A stretch of DNA of 64,000 bases, taken from Prunus persica (taxonomy: Eukaryota; Streptophyta; Magnoliopsida; Rosales; Rosaceae). The stretch is taken from the NCBI RefSeq assembly GCF_000346465.2, contig NC_034012.1, positions 1,017,134-1,081,133 on the forward strand, written 5' to 3'. Below are positions 32,201-42,921 of the stretch, piece after piece. The notes under the pieces were generated by a model, which was given only the letters and a program-made list of their open reading frames with translations, made no database searches and was not told where the DNA came from. The translations under genes and the position numbers were made by a program. Numbering within the stretch: position 1 is the stretch's first letter; every line of letters starts with the position of its first letter.

Positions 32201-34863
32201 CCGTATCTTGGTGCTTATGTTTCTCACAAGTTACAACCTCGTTCTCTTGCTTGTGTTTTTCTTGGCTACAGTGCAAATCATCGCGGATATCGCTGCTATC
32301 ATCCTCCCACCGGGCGTGTATACCATTCTAGACATGTTGTCTTTCACGAGCATGATTTTCTCTATTCTGCTCCTACCTCAACGCCATCACATGCCACAGC
32401 TGCCAATGGTTTGGTCTCTGTTCCAGTCGTCACAGCTTCCTCCCCACTCCATGGGCCTGCTGCCTCTCCTCTAGATATTGGGCCACAGTCACTTTTGGAG
32501 CCCATTTCCCCCCTTACACAGTCAGCCCATGTGGAGCCACCTGGTCTTGTGGCCGCCAACTTGAATTCATCTCCATCACCTGCTCTGGTCATCACCCCAG
32601 CATCCGCACCAACAGCTGCCACCCATCTCTCGGCTCCAGCCCCCTTGGCTCCAGCACCGACCGACTCCACACCTGTATCGGCTACAGCACCTCCCTCTCC
32701 GTCTGCTCCAGCACCATCGCCAGCCGTCGCTCCACAACTCCCGCCTCCAGCACAGGTTTCCGACAGGCCTCCTGCTCCTCCCTCTGCTCGGACAAGCCCA
32801 GTTCACACACGGTCCAAATCCGGCATCTTCAAAACCAAGTTTCGTTCTAATTTCATGGTTCGCTATCCTATTCCTTCAGCGTTCCTTGCTTTGGCTGATT
32901 CTGATCTTGAGCCTACATGCTACACCCATGCCTCTCGGTTTTCTCATTGGCGACAAGCTATGTATGATGAGTTTAATGCGCTTCTTAAGCAGGGCACTTG
33001 GTCATTGGTTCCCTTGCCCCTTTCTGTTCGTGCTGTCGGTTGCAAGTGGGTTTTCAAAATCAAACGCAACTCTGATGGAAGTATAGAACGTTACAAGGCC
33101 CGTTTGGTGGCCAAGGGTTATCATCAACAACCAGGCATTGACTATTTTGATACCTACAGCCCTGTTGTCAAACCTACCACTATTCGCACTGTACTAAGTC
33201 TTGCAATCTCTTCTGGTTGGACTCTTCGTCAATTAGACGTCAACAATGCGTTCCTTCATGGTACTCTTTCTGAGGACGTATATATGCAGCAACCTCCTGG
33301 ATTTATTGATCCTACTCGGCCCCAACATGTTTGCAAACTCCATAAAGCTCTCTATGGCCTCAAACAGGCTCCTCGTGCATGGTTTCAGCGCCTCAGCTCT
33401 TTCCTCATTTGTTATGGGTTTCTCCAAAGCCGTGCCGACTCCTCCATGTTTATTTTTCGGAACAACTCTCACATGATGGTCTTACTTCTTTATGTCGACG
33501 ACATTGTTCTCACCGGTAGTAGTACTTCTTCCCTTCTGAATTTCATTCGCATCTTGGGCACTGAATTTGATCTCAAAGATCTTGGGCACCTCAATTATTT
33601 CCTGGGTATGGAGGTGACTTATTTGTCTGGTAGTCTTCATCTCACACAGAATAAATATACCATTGATTTACTCCAACGCAGTAACCTGTTGGAGTGCAAG
33701 CCTTGCTCCACACCCATGGCCTCGAAAGGCTCCTTATCCCGCACCACTGGTCATCCTCTATCTGACCCCTCCATTTATAGGCAGCTGGTTGGCACTCTCC
33801 AGTACTTAACTCTCACTCGTCCGGACATTGCCTACGCGGTTCAATTTGTGTCTCAGTTTATGGGCTCTCCTACTGATCTTCACATGGAAGCTGTCAAACG
33901 CATTCTTCGATACCTCAAGGGCACTCTTGGTCATGGTTTACCTTTCCATCCGTCCCCCCACTCCACCATTCTTGTTGCCTATTCGGATGCTGACTGGGCA
34001 GGTTGCCCCGATACACGTCGCTCAACAACTGGCTATTGCGTGTTCTTAGGGTCCAATTTAATTTCCTGGAGTGCTAAGAAACAACGTACGGTTTCCCGCT
34101 CTAGTGCCGAGGCAGAATACCGCGCCCTCGCCTATGCCTGCGCTGACACCATTTAGATACAGGGTCTCCTTCGTGAATTACACTTCCCGCTCCACCACCC
34201 CGTTCTCCTCAATTGTGACAATCTCTCTGCGACTTACATGGCTGCCAATCCTGTTTTTCATGCCCGCACGAAACATGTTGCTCTTGATTATCACTTTGTT
34301 CGCGAACGTGTTGCCTCCGGCACCCACAAAGTTTCCTTCATCCCCTCTGCTGCTCAGCTTGCTGATGTCTTTACCAAAGGCCTTCCTACCGACCGCTTTG
34401 CTCGCCTTGTCTCCAAACTTGTCTCTCCTCCGCCGCCAAGTTTGCGGGGGAGTGTTAGAGACCCTTCATATTCATGACAGTTACAGCAAGTTAGGGAGAT
34501 TTCTGTTACATTTGTTAATACCCATCATTGCCTTGTTGTCTGTTACAATTCGGATATAACTCCCAGACCATTGCAGCTTATAATCCAATCCAAACTTGCA
34601 CGGTGTAACAAACACCCCGTTATTGTGCTTAAAGCCTATTAGAAACCTAGTTGGAACTTGAACAGCTCAACATGAACTGAATTGGAATTGTGTTTAAATC
34701 AGTCATTCTCTTCTAAAAAATTAGACCCACCAAACATGGCATTTAATCATTTGCACATCTTAATTATTTTGAGGTATCGAATTGTTTTTAGGTGGAAACA
34801 GCCGGGAAACGTTTGAAAAAATGGGAAGACAAGAAGCTGCCTCCTCCTCTTCTGAAAAGCTGA
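26237..34863 (+). CDS. DTX40-like: MATE transporter C, DETOXIFICATION 40-like, with a copia element in intron 6
   Basis: Exons: 26237-26572, 26710-27341, 27851-27907, 28003-28241, 28703-28821, 29019-29105, 34792-34863; 513 residues, all phases intact. Motifs include [35 protein letters not shown] and [13 protein letters not shown]. Intron 6 is 5.7 kb, against 369 bp in the duplicate gene D, because of nested insertions including the copia element at 29808-34582. The coding sequence is not broken, so this is probably still a gene; expression may suffer from the long intron and from premature polyadenylation in the LTRs. The last exon ends in PPPLLKS and is shorter than in D, whose frame continues through the homologous position. 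Confidence 0.9.
27680..27776. repeat. Foldback sequence in intron 2 of MATE C
   Basis: The arm CAAGGAATTTGTGGTCATCA is repeated in inverted form as TGATGACCACAAACTCCTTG, separated by about 50 bp. It is a small hairpin-forming element, absent from the same intron of gene D. Confidence 0.65.
29808..29989 (+). repeat. 5' LTR of the copia element
   Basis: 182 bp between TGTTAGAG and CTACA, immediately before the primer-binding site. It contains the probable TATA-like GCTTATATAAAATCC near 29931. Confidence 0.9.
30044..34477 (+). pseudogene. Copia gag-pol polyprotein with one premature stop
   Basis: One long frame opening with a poly-Ser run from a TCC repeat. Domains by residue: gag UBN2-type about 20-240; CCHC zinc knuckle starting at Cys313; aspartic protease D-S-G at 355; integrase HHCC region from His490, with the acidic triad at D551, D613 and E649; reverse transcriptase YVDD at 1150-1153; RNase H with SDADWAGC near 1314. 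The order protease-integrase-RT-RNase H is copia-type. A TAG at 34154-34156 (codon 1371) cuts the end of RNase H; the same frame continues open after it to 34477, so this is a single nonsense break. The element is probably immobile on its own unless helped in trans. Confidence 0.9.
34453..34582 (+). repeat. 3' LTR of the copia element, truncated
   Basis: 130 bp identical to the first 130 bp of the 5' LTR. The remaining 52 bp are absent and the sequence passes directly into MITE-like sequence (ATCCAATCCAAAC). Confidence 0.9.
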
Positions 34864-35521
34864 TGTGCTCAAATTTAAACAAGCTTTTCTAGTCTGTTGT
34901 TGCTCGATCGGGACAACCCAACTTCATATTTTACTGAATAATTCTGATGATCAAATACATTTGTAATGTGTTAATAAACATATGGGAGTCGAATGGTGTG
35001 CAAGTCAAAATTCTTTTTAATTGAACTAGACGTCTTTTGGCAGAACCATGTCCATTTTTTGTGGGTCTGATTTTAAATGAATTGGTTGGTTAGCTTCCTA
35101 GTCCATGCTACTAGTAAATGCGCCAATCAGGTCTCGTCAGTGCCCAGCAACGCAGCAATGACAAGTCACAATCAATTGAAAGTAAGTATAAATGTTGAGT
35201 AACTATAAAAATACAAATCATGAACTTAAACGGACGACCCGTCACCTCAATACTGAATGCATGATCGATAAAGCATATTTCTCCCCTTTATATATTTTTG
35301 CAACTTCATATCATATATATTAGGGCTTTATAGCCTGATGCCGAAATAAACTTATTTCCTCCCACATCGTGTCGAAAAAGAATTCCTTGCCGTACCGTCA
35401 ATATTATTCTTTCCAAGCACCCATTTCGTTTTCGTCCAACAAAAAAAGCAGCCATTTGCTGGATAGATCAAATTGTGGCAAAGCCTCCACAAACACCATA
35501 ACCATAGTTTGTTAGTCCAAT
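34864..35521. other. Intergenic between MATE C and D
   Basis: It is similar in blocks to the region upstream of gene C (for example AAATAAACTTATTTCC and the CCAAGCACCCATTTC piece), as expected for a tandem duplication that included the promoter. It holds no other gene. Confidence 0.6.
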
Positions 35522-37094
35522 ATGGTCAATGATCAAGACCAACTCCGCCAACCCATCTTAGACTCCGAACCCGACTCAGCAGCAGCCGAAGCCTCCGGCC
35601 ATGGCGATGGCTTGGAGTCTCTACTTGAGAAGGTGCTATCTGACACCCAGCTGTCCTCCTTCAAGAGACTCCGCCTGGCCTCTTGGATTGAACTCAAGCT
35701 CCTCTTTCGCCTTGCAGCCCCTGCCGTCTTGGTGTATATCGTTAACTACCTCATGTCACTTTCCACTCGTGTCTTCGCCGGCCACCTCGGCAACCTTGAG
35801 CTCGCCGCCGCCTCCCTCGGCAACAGCGGCGTCCAACTCTTCGCCTACGGCCTCATGGTACACGTCCCACAACCTCAACTCTTGTTATGTTTCACTCTGT
35901 CAACTAAGAGTTGATGTGTCACATTGTTATGTTTCACTCTGGTTATGTTCTCATTCTTATCTTTTGCCGTCTGTCTGGCTCTTGTCTCATGCAGTTAGGC
36001 ATGGGAAGTGCGGTGGAGACTCTATGTGGACAAGCCTACGGTGCCGAAAAATATGACATGTTAGGCATATACCTCCAAAGAGCAACCATAGTCCTAACCC
36101 TCACTGGCCTTCCACTGCTTCTCATCTTCCTCCTATCCAAACCCATCTTGATCTTATTTGGTGAGACACCAAAGCTGGCTGCAGCAGCCGCCGTTTATGT
36201 CTACGGCCTCATCCCACAAATCTTTGCCTACGCCATCAACTTCCCGATGCAAAAGTTTCTTCAAGCCCAGAGAATTGTGGCCCCAAGTGCCTACATATCA
36301 GCAGCTACACTTGGAGTGCATTTAGTGCTGAGCTGGGTAGCTGTGTACAGGTTGGGCATGGGGTTGATCGGTGCGTCGTTGGTTCTGAGCTTGTCGTGGT
36401 GGATCATAGTTGGGGCCCAGTTCATTTACATCCTAAAGAGCAGTCGGTGCAAGGAGACGTGGACTGGGTTTAGTTTGGAAGCGTTTTCTGGGTTGTGGGA
36501 TTTTCTGAAGCTATCGGCTGCATCGGCTGTGATGCTGTGCTTGGAGACTTGGTACTTTCAGGTATTAGTGTTGATTGCTGGGTTGCTCGAGAATCCTGAG
36601 CTCGCGTTAAATTCTTTGTCCATATGGTAAGAACAAAAATCATCTGATGCCTGCCTAATTAATTTTCACTGTCTACTGTAACTTCACCTTTATAGTTAGC
36701 TAGCTATTGAAATCACAATGATTGGTCTAACCCTAATTAACTAAAAGAGAAAGTAAAGTCTTTCTTTCCTTGGGACTTTTCCTTTTTCCTGATGAACATG
36801 CATTACACCTTTTTTTTTTCAAAAAAAATTAAACAAGTTAAAGCTTTCTACAATAAATATGTACAACCCTACGGGGTCGTTTGGTACACAGGCTTGGCTT
36901 GGACTGGATTGGACTAAATTTAGTACCATGTTTGTTCATTTAATTCTAGTCTTAGATGTGATTGCTAATACCGGGCCCACCAAAAATACCTCATTAGGAG
37001 GGGACTACTAAACCCATGTAGAAAGGGAGGATTAGCTAGTCCTATGTTCACAATATATAAGATGCATATATTATATTATAATACTAATAACATA

Positions 37095-37130
<36 letters not shown>

Positions 37131-39127
37131 ATACACATATACTATAATGTACATATATACATGTATATACACATATACATGTATATTACGAGCCCGTACA
37201 AGACTGAAGGACAGACAAGACAATTAAGGACATTATCATTATCCTGCGTAAAGGACAGCCCCAGGCCCCAATGTAAGTGTAAGAGCTCCTTTCCATTATT
37301 GCCATCATTCACTCATGCATACGGAGTTCACCCAATTCCTTATATAAACACGTAATTAACCAAATTAAATGTTCAAGTAGGGATATTTCCACCCACTTAT
37401 TTATTTAGGTATATATACGTGTCTAAATGTATAAATTTGTGGATTAGTAAGTAATAATTAGTGTTGGTTTCGTGGCCTTATATGCATGCAGCATGGGGAT
37501 ATCTGGATTGCTGCTCATGGTTTCTGTCGGGTTTAATGCAGCTGCAAGGTATAAAAATAATTGATCGTATTTGTTGAATAATTAAGTGTAATGTTATGGA
37601 TATAAGATTAACATACAGTTAATGATATTGTATGGGAACAGTGTGAGGGTAAGCAACGAGCTAGGTGCTGGGAATCCAAAGTCAGCAGCATTCTCAGTTC
37701 TAGTGGTAACAATTGTGTCGCTATTGATTGCGATCGTGGAAGCTGTGGTTGTGCTCTCCTTACGTCACGTCATCAGCTACGCCTTCACCGATGGTGAAAC
37801 CGTGGCCAATGCTGTCTCCCACCTCACTCCTTACTTGGCCGTCACCCTTATTATTAACGGGATTCAACCAGTCCTGTCCGGTACGTAAAATCTTATATAC
37901 TCCGCTAGCTAGCTATACCATCAATTTGGTATAGTGAATTCGGGATCATATTGGGGTTTGATTAGTTTTATATTATCCGATATGATACTTTTGGCAAAAC
38001 ACTAATGAAATGTGCGTGATATTGTTTTTGCTTTGATTGAACTAATAATTTAAGCAAGAGAACATAATTATACATCAAAATAGTAATCTATATATTTCCA
38101 ACGGGTGAAATTGATCAGCATATATATAATTAATTAAATTGTATCAAGTAATGTAGGGGTGGCTGTTGGATGTGGATGGCAAGCATTTGTGGCGTATGTG
38201 AATGTTGGATGCTATTACGTGGTTGGGATCCCATTAGGCTGTCTTCTTGGATTTAAGTTCGACTTTGGTGCTGAGGTAACTATATAACGGAAAGGCTATA
38301 ATGAGGAGTTTAGAGTAAGGAGTTTATTTGAGGGGTTCAACCGCACCATCAACAAATGTAAGGAAATCAATGGACTTAAACTTTTGAAATGATTTGACGG
38401 TGGCATTGAAACCCTCAAATAAGCTCCTCACTCTAACTCCTCATTGTAGAAGCTCCCACTATATAATACTACTTCTTCCAACTTAGCATACATCGAGTTG
38501 GACAAGAAAAGTAGGGTGAAAAAGGAGAGGTGACAAAACTATCTTTTGATTTTGAATGTACAGGGGATCTGGACAGGGATGATAGGAGGAACATTGATGC
38601 AGACCATCATCTTACTGTGGGTAACATTTCGTACGGACTGGAATAAAGAGGTAATTAATAACTTCAATGAATATGCTTTGTGAGAAATACTTGAGCGCAT
38701 GTTCAGTCAAAGCTAAATTTGGCACCGCAGAACAGAACATACCAAAGTTTCCTCAATCTTAGTAGTAGCCCTATCAGGCCCAACTGTAAATATATTCCAG
38801 AAACCAGTCTTGAACCGTCCACAATGATCCAGGCCCAAAATGTTGATATTCGTTTCATCGGGCTTGAAGCTCAATAAAAGACCTAGTTGGAACTTGAGCT
38901 CACTTCGACCTCGCCGTAGCAAGATGACTCGGCATGGACATGATTGAAGTTGTATCCAAGCCAGTCCTTCTCACCAGATGTGTCGTTTATTCACACTTGC
39001 GTATCTTAATTATTTTCAGGTGGGCACGGCTATAAACCGTTTGGAAAAATGGGATGACAGAAAAGAAGCGGCCTCCTCCTCCTCCTCCTCCTCTAAAAAG
39101 CTGATGTGCTCAAATTTAGACCAGTAG
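35522..39127 (+). CDS. DTX40-like: MATE transporter D, DETOXIFICATION 40-like
   Basis: Exons: 35522-35857, 35995-36626, 37492-37548, 37642-37880, 38157-38275, 38564-38650, 39020-39127; 525 residues. It is nearly identical to gene C through exons 1 to 6 (same 13 first residues, [13 protein letters not shown]) and clearly its tandem duplicate. The C-terminus differs: a TCC repeat encodes a run of seven Ser, and the frame then reads on to [10 protein letters not shown], while in C a length change ends the protein earlier at LLKS. Two MatE domains and about twelve helices are intact. Introns carry a hAT-like MITE (intron 2) and a 171-bp foldback element (intron 5) that gene C lacks. Confidence 0.95.
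36873..37015. mobile_element. hAT-type MITE fragment in intron 2 of MATE D
   Basis: It begins GGGGTCGTTTGGTACACAGG, a typical hAT-MITE end, and continues through GGATTGGACTAAATTTAG and CCACCAAAAATACCTC. The matching inverted end is not found, so it is probably truncated. It is related to the split element in intron 6 of gene C. After it, a TTA repeat runs at about 37097-37128. Confidence 0.5.
38279..38465. mobile_element. 171-bp foldback MITE with 8-bp target duplication in intron 5 of MATE D
   Basis: The insert 38287-38457 has long inverted arms (AATGAGGAGTTTAGAGT... against ...ACTCTAACTCCTCATT) and is flanked on both sides by ACTATATA (38279-38286 and 38458-38465). The corresponding intron of gene C has the uninterrupted site (TAACTATATATAATAATAC), so this is a clean insertion after the C/D duplication. 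The TSD length fits hAT; a Mutator-like origin is also possible. Confidence 0.8.
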
Positions 39128-40477
39128 TTTTTTCTGGTATGCAGCCCAAATTTATATTTTACTGGGGAGATGATCGATTTCATGTTTGTATTCTCATTGG
39201 ATCTCTGATTACCAATATCAAAGGCTAATAAGCTAGCTACGTTCGTACGTACAAGTAATGTGTTTAGATAGCTGTTGCATCGGGCTCGAGAAGTGATCGT
39301 GAGTTAGCTCAAGTTGATTAAATTTGAACACAAACTTATCCACAGATATATAATATAAGTCCGAGACCACATGGCTGAACTGAACATGCTGTCGTCCTAA
39401 TCAATCACCTTGAAACACCTGTTGATTAATCTGGTGGAGCCGCCGAGGACCTGACGTGAACTGAACCCTCAAGAGTCTTGCCATATATGGTATGCATCAT
39501 GCATGAGATGAAATATAAGGAAGGAGGAAATCAATGAGATAAAGGCGTGCCATGCATAATGAAACGAGCTTGCTACTTGCTGGAGATTAGCATAATTTAT
39601 ATTTATTTTCATAATATTATATGTATAAGATAAGAAAATGAGACAAAGCGCGTCAAGCATGAATTCAGCCGACGCTTGTGATTAATTATCTTAATTTAGT
39701 CAGCTTTGACGAACCTAATCAAGGCAACTTAATTAATTATAACATGGGTTTGTCAAGTCTAAGTAAATAATTAAAGGCGAAACCCAGAACTTTTCCAGAC
39801 GGGAATTAGGCTAGTTGGATTTATGGGTTGGTCTAGCTCTGGGCCAGTTATATATGAAATAAATTGTGGAATTACTTGAGGGAGTTGACTTCTTTGCAAA
39901 AACTATGAATATCTTTGAAAATTGAAACAACATCTATAATTTATATCCCATAACTTTCCAACCTACCAGCCAAATCCCCAATAAAATAAGGTAAAAACAC
40001 TTCAATACATTGCAGGGCAGCCATGTTATTGGTCAGTAAGTATAGCACGTTAATTAGATCCATATAACTATACTTAAGCCATAAGCTAGGCGCGTGCTTC
40101 TCCTTAAAATCATTTTAAATTATTTTAAGTGATTATAGAAAAGCACATTGGAGGTTCTTCTTCTCATATATAAATAATTTTGTGCCTCATAAAATCACTC
40201 CCAAACAAACCCTCATTTGTCTTTAATTATAAAGTGCTTAATTGTGTGCTCATTTGCATGTAATAATTTCCAAGCGTACGAACGAATGTTTGAACCCAAA
40301 ATATCTTCAAGCCAAAGCCAAGCTGAGATTGCTTGTTTATGTGAAAAGAAGCATCAAGCAAGCAAACTATGTAACATCCCATATTATATTTATCTGTGAG
40401 CAAAAATCGAACACCAAAATTACAACCGGGTATTTCTAAAAACGATAAGAGACACAACACAACCAAAAGTGGTTCAA
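39128..40477. other. Intergenic between MATE D and the small basic protein gene
   Basis: AT-rich; no gene or clear repeat family is recognised. Confidence 0.5.
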
Positions 40478-40813
40478 TTAAGTGAACAAAGCTGGAAGAC
40501 TGGCGCCAATGGTTCCCTCCCCGCGGCCAAACAAAGTCTTGCAAGTTTTCAGTTGACTAAAAACTTGCTTATAAACGCAGACTCTGGCTGCAGATATACT
40601 TAGCAGCATGCTCTTCCTCAACTTCTTTAATCTCCTCCCAATCTTCAGCTTCAACTTTCGTATTCTGATCCTCAAATTCACCGGCCTTCTTCGCGTTTCT
40701 GCTTGCTGCAACACTTTGTAGATCAAGAACTGCGCTCGTCGATGAATGACCTCTTCTGGGTCCTCCTTGTCCATCTTTGAGTAGGCATATGGCTTTCTGA
40801 TCATAACAGCCAT
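40478..40813 (-). CDS. Small basic plant protein, function unknown
   Basis: Single exon, 111 residues, start at the first ATG (MAVMIRKPYAYSK) after a GA-repeat leader. The middle is strongly basic and probably helical (RIRIRKLKLKIGRRLKKLRK). It is preceded by DPEEVIHRRAQFLIYKVL, followed by SMLLSISAARVCVYKQ, and ends GASLPALFT. There is no signal peptide. The pattern, one short exon behind a TATA box and a long CT leader, is typical of real plant genes. I recognise the look of a conserved plant-specific family but cannot name it; the basic region could bind nucleic acid or membranes (speculative). Confidence 0.75.
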   Translation of the reverse strand: MAVMIRKPYAYSKMDKEDPEEVIHRRAQFLIYKVLQQAETRRRPVNLRIRIRKLKLKIGRRLKKLRKSMLLSISAARVCVYKQVFSQLKTCKTLFGRGEGTIGASLPALFT

Positions 40814-40825
40814 TTCCTTCAAGAT

Positions 40826-40896
<71 letters not shown>
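40826..40896. repeat. (GA)n microsatellite in the 5' leader of the small basic protein gene
   Basis: About 34 GA units immediately upstream of the minus-strand start codon, read as (TC)n in the leader. It is likely variable in length and may affect expression. Confidence 0.95.
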
Positions 40897-40899
<3 letters not shown>

Positions 40900-40941
40900 T
40901 GTGTTATGGTTATGTGAGCTGAGATGAGATTAATTAAGTGG

Positions 40942-40950
40942 GATTTATAG
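40942..40950 (-). promoter_or_regulatory. TATA box of the small basic protein gene
   Basis: CTATAAATC on the minus strand, about 130 bp before the ATG and just upstream of the CT leader. Confidence 0.55.
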
Positions 40951-40959
40951 AGAGAGCCT

Positions 40960-42921
40960 TGAAGAGTTGGTAATGGAGGTGTAGGGTCAGGTCAGAGAGG
41001 AGGTCATATTTTTGCTGATGAAGCAGAAGCATGTGCACTAGTAATGTTTGTTTGTTTACACAAATAATGGAGAGAAAAACTGCAGGCACTGAGCTGGCCT
41101 TTAATATCATCTCCTTTGTGTGAATTAACTAAAACCAATTCCATTATAAAATTCAGTTTAATTTTCCATGATTAAAAAAGAAGGGTTCATTTAATTTGTC
41201 ATGCAGAGTGCCTCAAGGTATGAACATCAGTAGATCACTACTGAATTATATGTTATAGAATAAAAAGATCTAATCCTTTGGTTTTGGATCAGATGCCATT
41301 TGGGATGTGAATGGTTGATTAAGAAAGGGGTAATGTGTACGTAAACCATGTGGTTCAATCAATTGGATGATCAAGAAATTAAGAGCAGTGATTGTGGTAT
41401 TTAAGTATTAGTTCATGCATTTACTTAATCGATGCATACGACTTATTGAAAATTGTGTAGTTTACACTTCAAACCAGGAGAGTTTTTTACATAGGTACAT
41501 GAATGTGTAAACATATAGTAATATCTCGAAATTCATTCAAATTTACTAACCGTTAACTTTTTGACTTACAAATTTTCGTTGTATCTTAACACATAGTATA
41601 TTATTATTTGTTTTAATTTGAAAATATAAAATTGAATTAAGATTGTATTATTAGTCATTAAAGACCAGCTTTGCAAACATAAGCAAGCACACCGCCAGAG
41701 TAAAGTAGAGTTTAGGAAGTGAAAGGTGATGCAGGCTGGCCGTCATTGGATGATTGATGAGGTGAGCTCTGAAGTCAAAGGAAGAAGAAGAGGAAACATG
41801 AGGCTTGCCCATGTATAGAACAGACAAAAACCTCCACCGGCATGAGGGATCTTCGAAAATAAAAACTCATAAATAATTGCCATTAAATTAAATTATAGAA
41901 AGAAAAAAAGCTTTAAAGAGTCTGTACAGAGTGAACTCAAAAAACTAACGGGGATAGCAAAAGTTATTCCGATTAATAACATATTGACACGTGAAAAACT
42001 TATCATATGTATCATTACGTTATTCATCAGAAATAATAAAAAGTAATATCCCAATGACATGAGAGTTTCTCTCCCAAAGGAGACAAACATGTTGTCCTTC
42101 AAGTGGTTTCGCAGTGGCTTTTGATGAATAAGTCAACCCTCCAACGGCTTGGGCCTGACAAAAACAAGAGTGACGTTGTTGCCATTTTTAAATTCAAGGA
42201 TGCAACAAGAGAACGATGACGTTTCATCAATTAAATCAGAGTATATTATCAGACCATGCTTGCATTCGGCATCATCATAGAGGCATCTATAATTAGTATT
42301 ATTCATGTACAATTTATTTGGTTCAGTTTCGTACGTCTCTCATCCCCAAGTAGATATTCAGTTTCCTGCATGAACTAGGCATTCAATTATTTCATATTAA
42401 AGAATTTGTGAATGTTTAAATTATCCATTACTCAAAACTTATAAAGGTACTCATTGCAAGTTAAATTAGTTGGTTAGGGTAGTAAGTCCGGCTCTTTGCA
42501 TTTAAGTTCGAGTCTTCTTTTCAATAAATAATAGTCCAAACTACTTTAAGTGAGTCTAATTTACAATAAGGAGAAGTCGAACTTGGGTAAAAGAGGACGA
42601 GCTGACTAAAAGAGACTCGAACTTAAGTGTAAATGAATGACGTAACATTTGTAGTGTTTTTTCAAGGTTAAGCCCAAGTTTTCCAGGGTTAAGGCCTTCC
42701 CCTGCCTTAGTGGGCTAGTTAAGATGCCCAACTCCTCAAGGAAGGGCAGACTGTAAGTAAGCCTTGTCCAGGCCCAACGCTTAGTGACAAGAAAGAATAA
42801 TACACACCAAGACAAACCTCAGGCAGAAACGCTCGTTTCTGGAAAACTTGAAAAAAAATAAAACGCGTTATCTGAAACTGGAAGTGCTTTCACTGCCAAA
42901 ATCTCAGATCGGCTAAAGCCC
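40960..42921. other. Intergenic, with a dispersed repeat and a SINE-like fragment
   Basis: The stretch 41945-42085 (GGGGATAGCAAAAGTTATT ... CATGAGAGTTTCTCTCCC) is a second copy of the repeat at 25640-25775. The stretch 42463-42530 (TTGGTTAGGGTAGTAAGT ... AAGTTCGAGTCTTC) resembles a tRNA-derived SINE with a B box. The last 100 bp are the leader of SWI3B. No other gene is seen. Confidence 0.5.

Larger units (their letters stand above)
29808..34582 (+). mobile_element. Ty1/copia LTR retrotransposon, nearly complete
   Basis: Order: 5' LTR 29808-29989 (182 bp, begins TGTTAGAG and ends CTACA), primer-binding site TGGTATCTAGAGCC complementary in type to initiator tRNA-Met, one gag-pol frame, polypurine tract GCGGGGGAG at 34444-34452, 3' LTR from 34453. 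The 3' LTR matches the first 130 bases of the 5' LTR without a difference, then stops at 34582, so its last 52 bases and the right target duplication are missing. Identical LTRs imply recent insertion. It lies in the same orientation as the host gene. Confidence 0.93.
29305..34620. mobile_element. hAT-type MITE in intron 6 of MATE C, split by the copia element
   Basis: The left side (29305-29807) starts near CGTTTGGTATATATTTGATT. The right side (34583-34620) ends CGGTGTAACAAACACCCC, whose complement also begins with GTGTTTGTTACACCG. The block TTTTTGGTGGGCTTAGTATT (about 29724) matches, in reverse orientation, the element in MATE D intron 2 at 36873. The copia element lies inside it, so the order of insertion is MITE first, copia second. 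The interior 29330-29700 is a CT-rich then GT-rich low-complexity stretch. Exact ends and TSD are not resolved. Confidence 0.5.

Noticed and set aside
30087..34559. Other-frame and antisense open frames within the copia element
   Set aside because: They are shadows of the long polyprotein frame, caused by its C-rich codon use.
26237..34863. MATE C as a pseudogene because of the copia insertion
   Set aside because: The insertion is in an intron, all seven exons keep frame and splice borders, and the last exon is present downstream.
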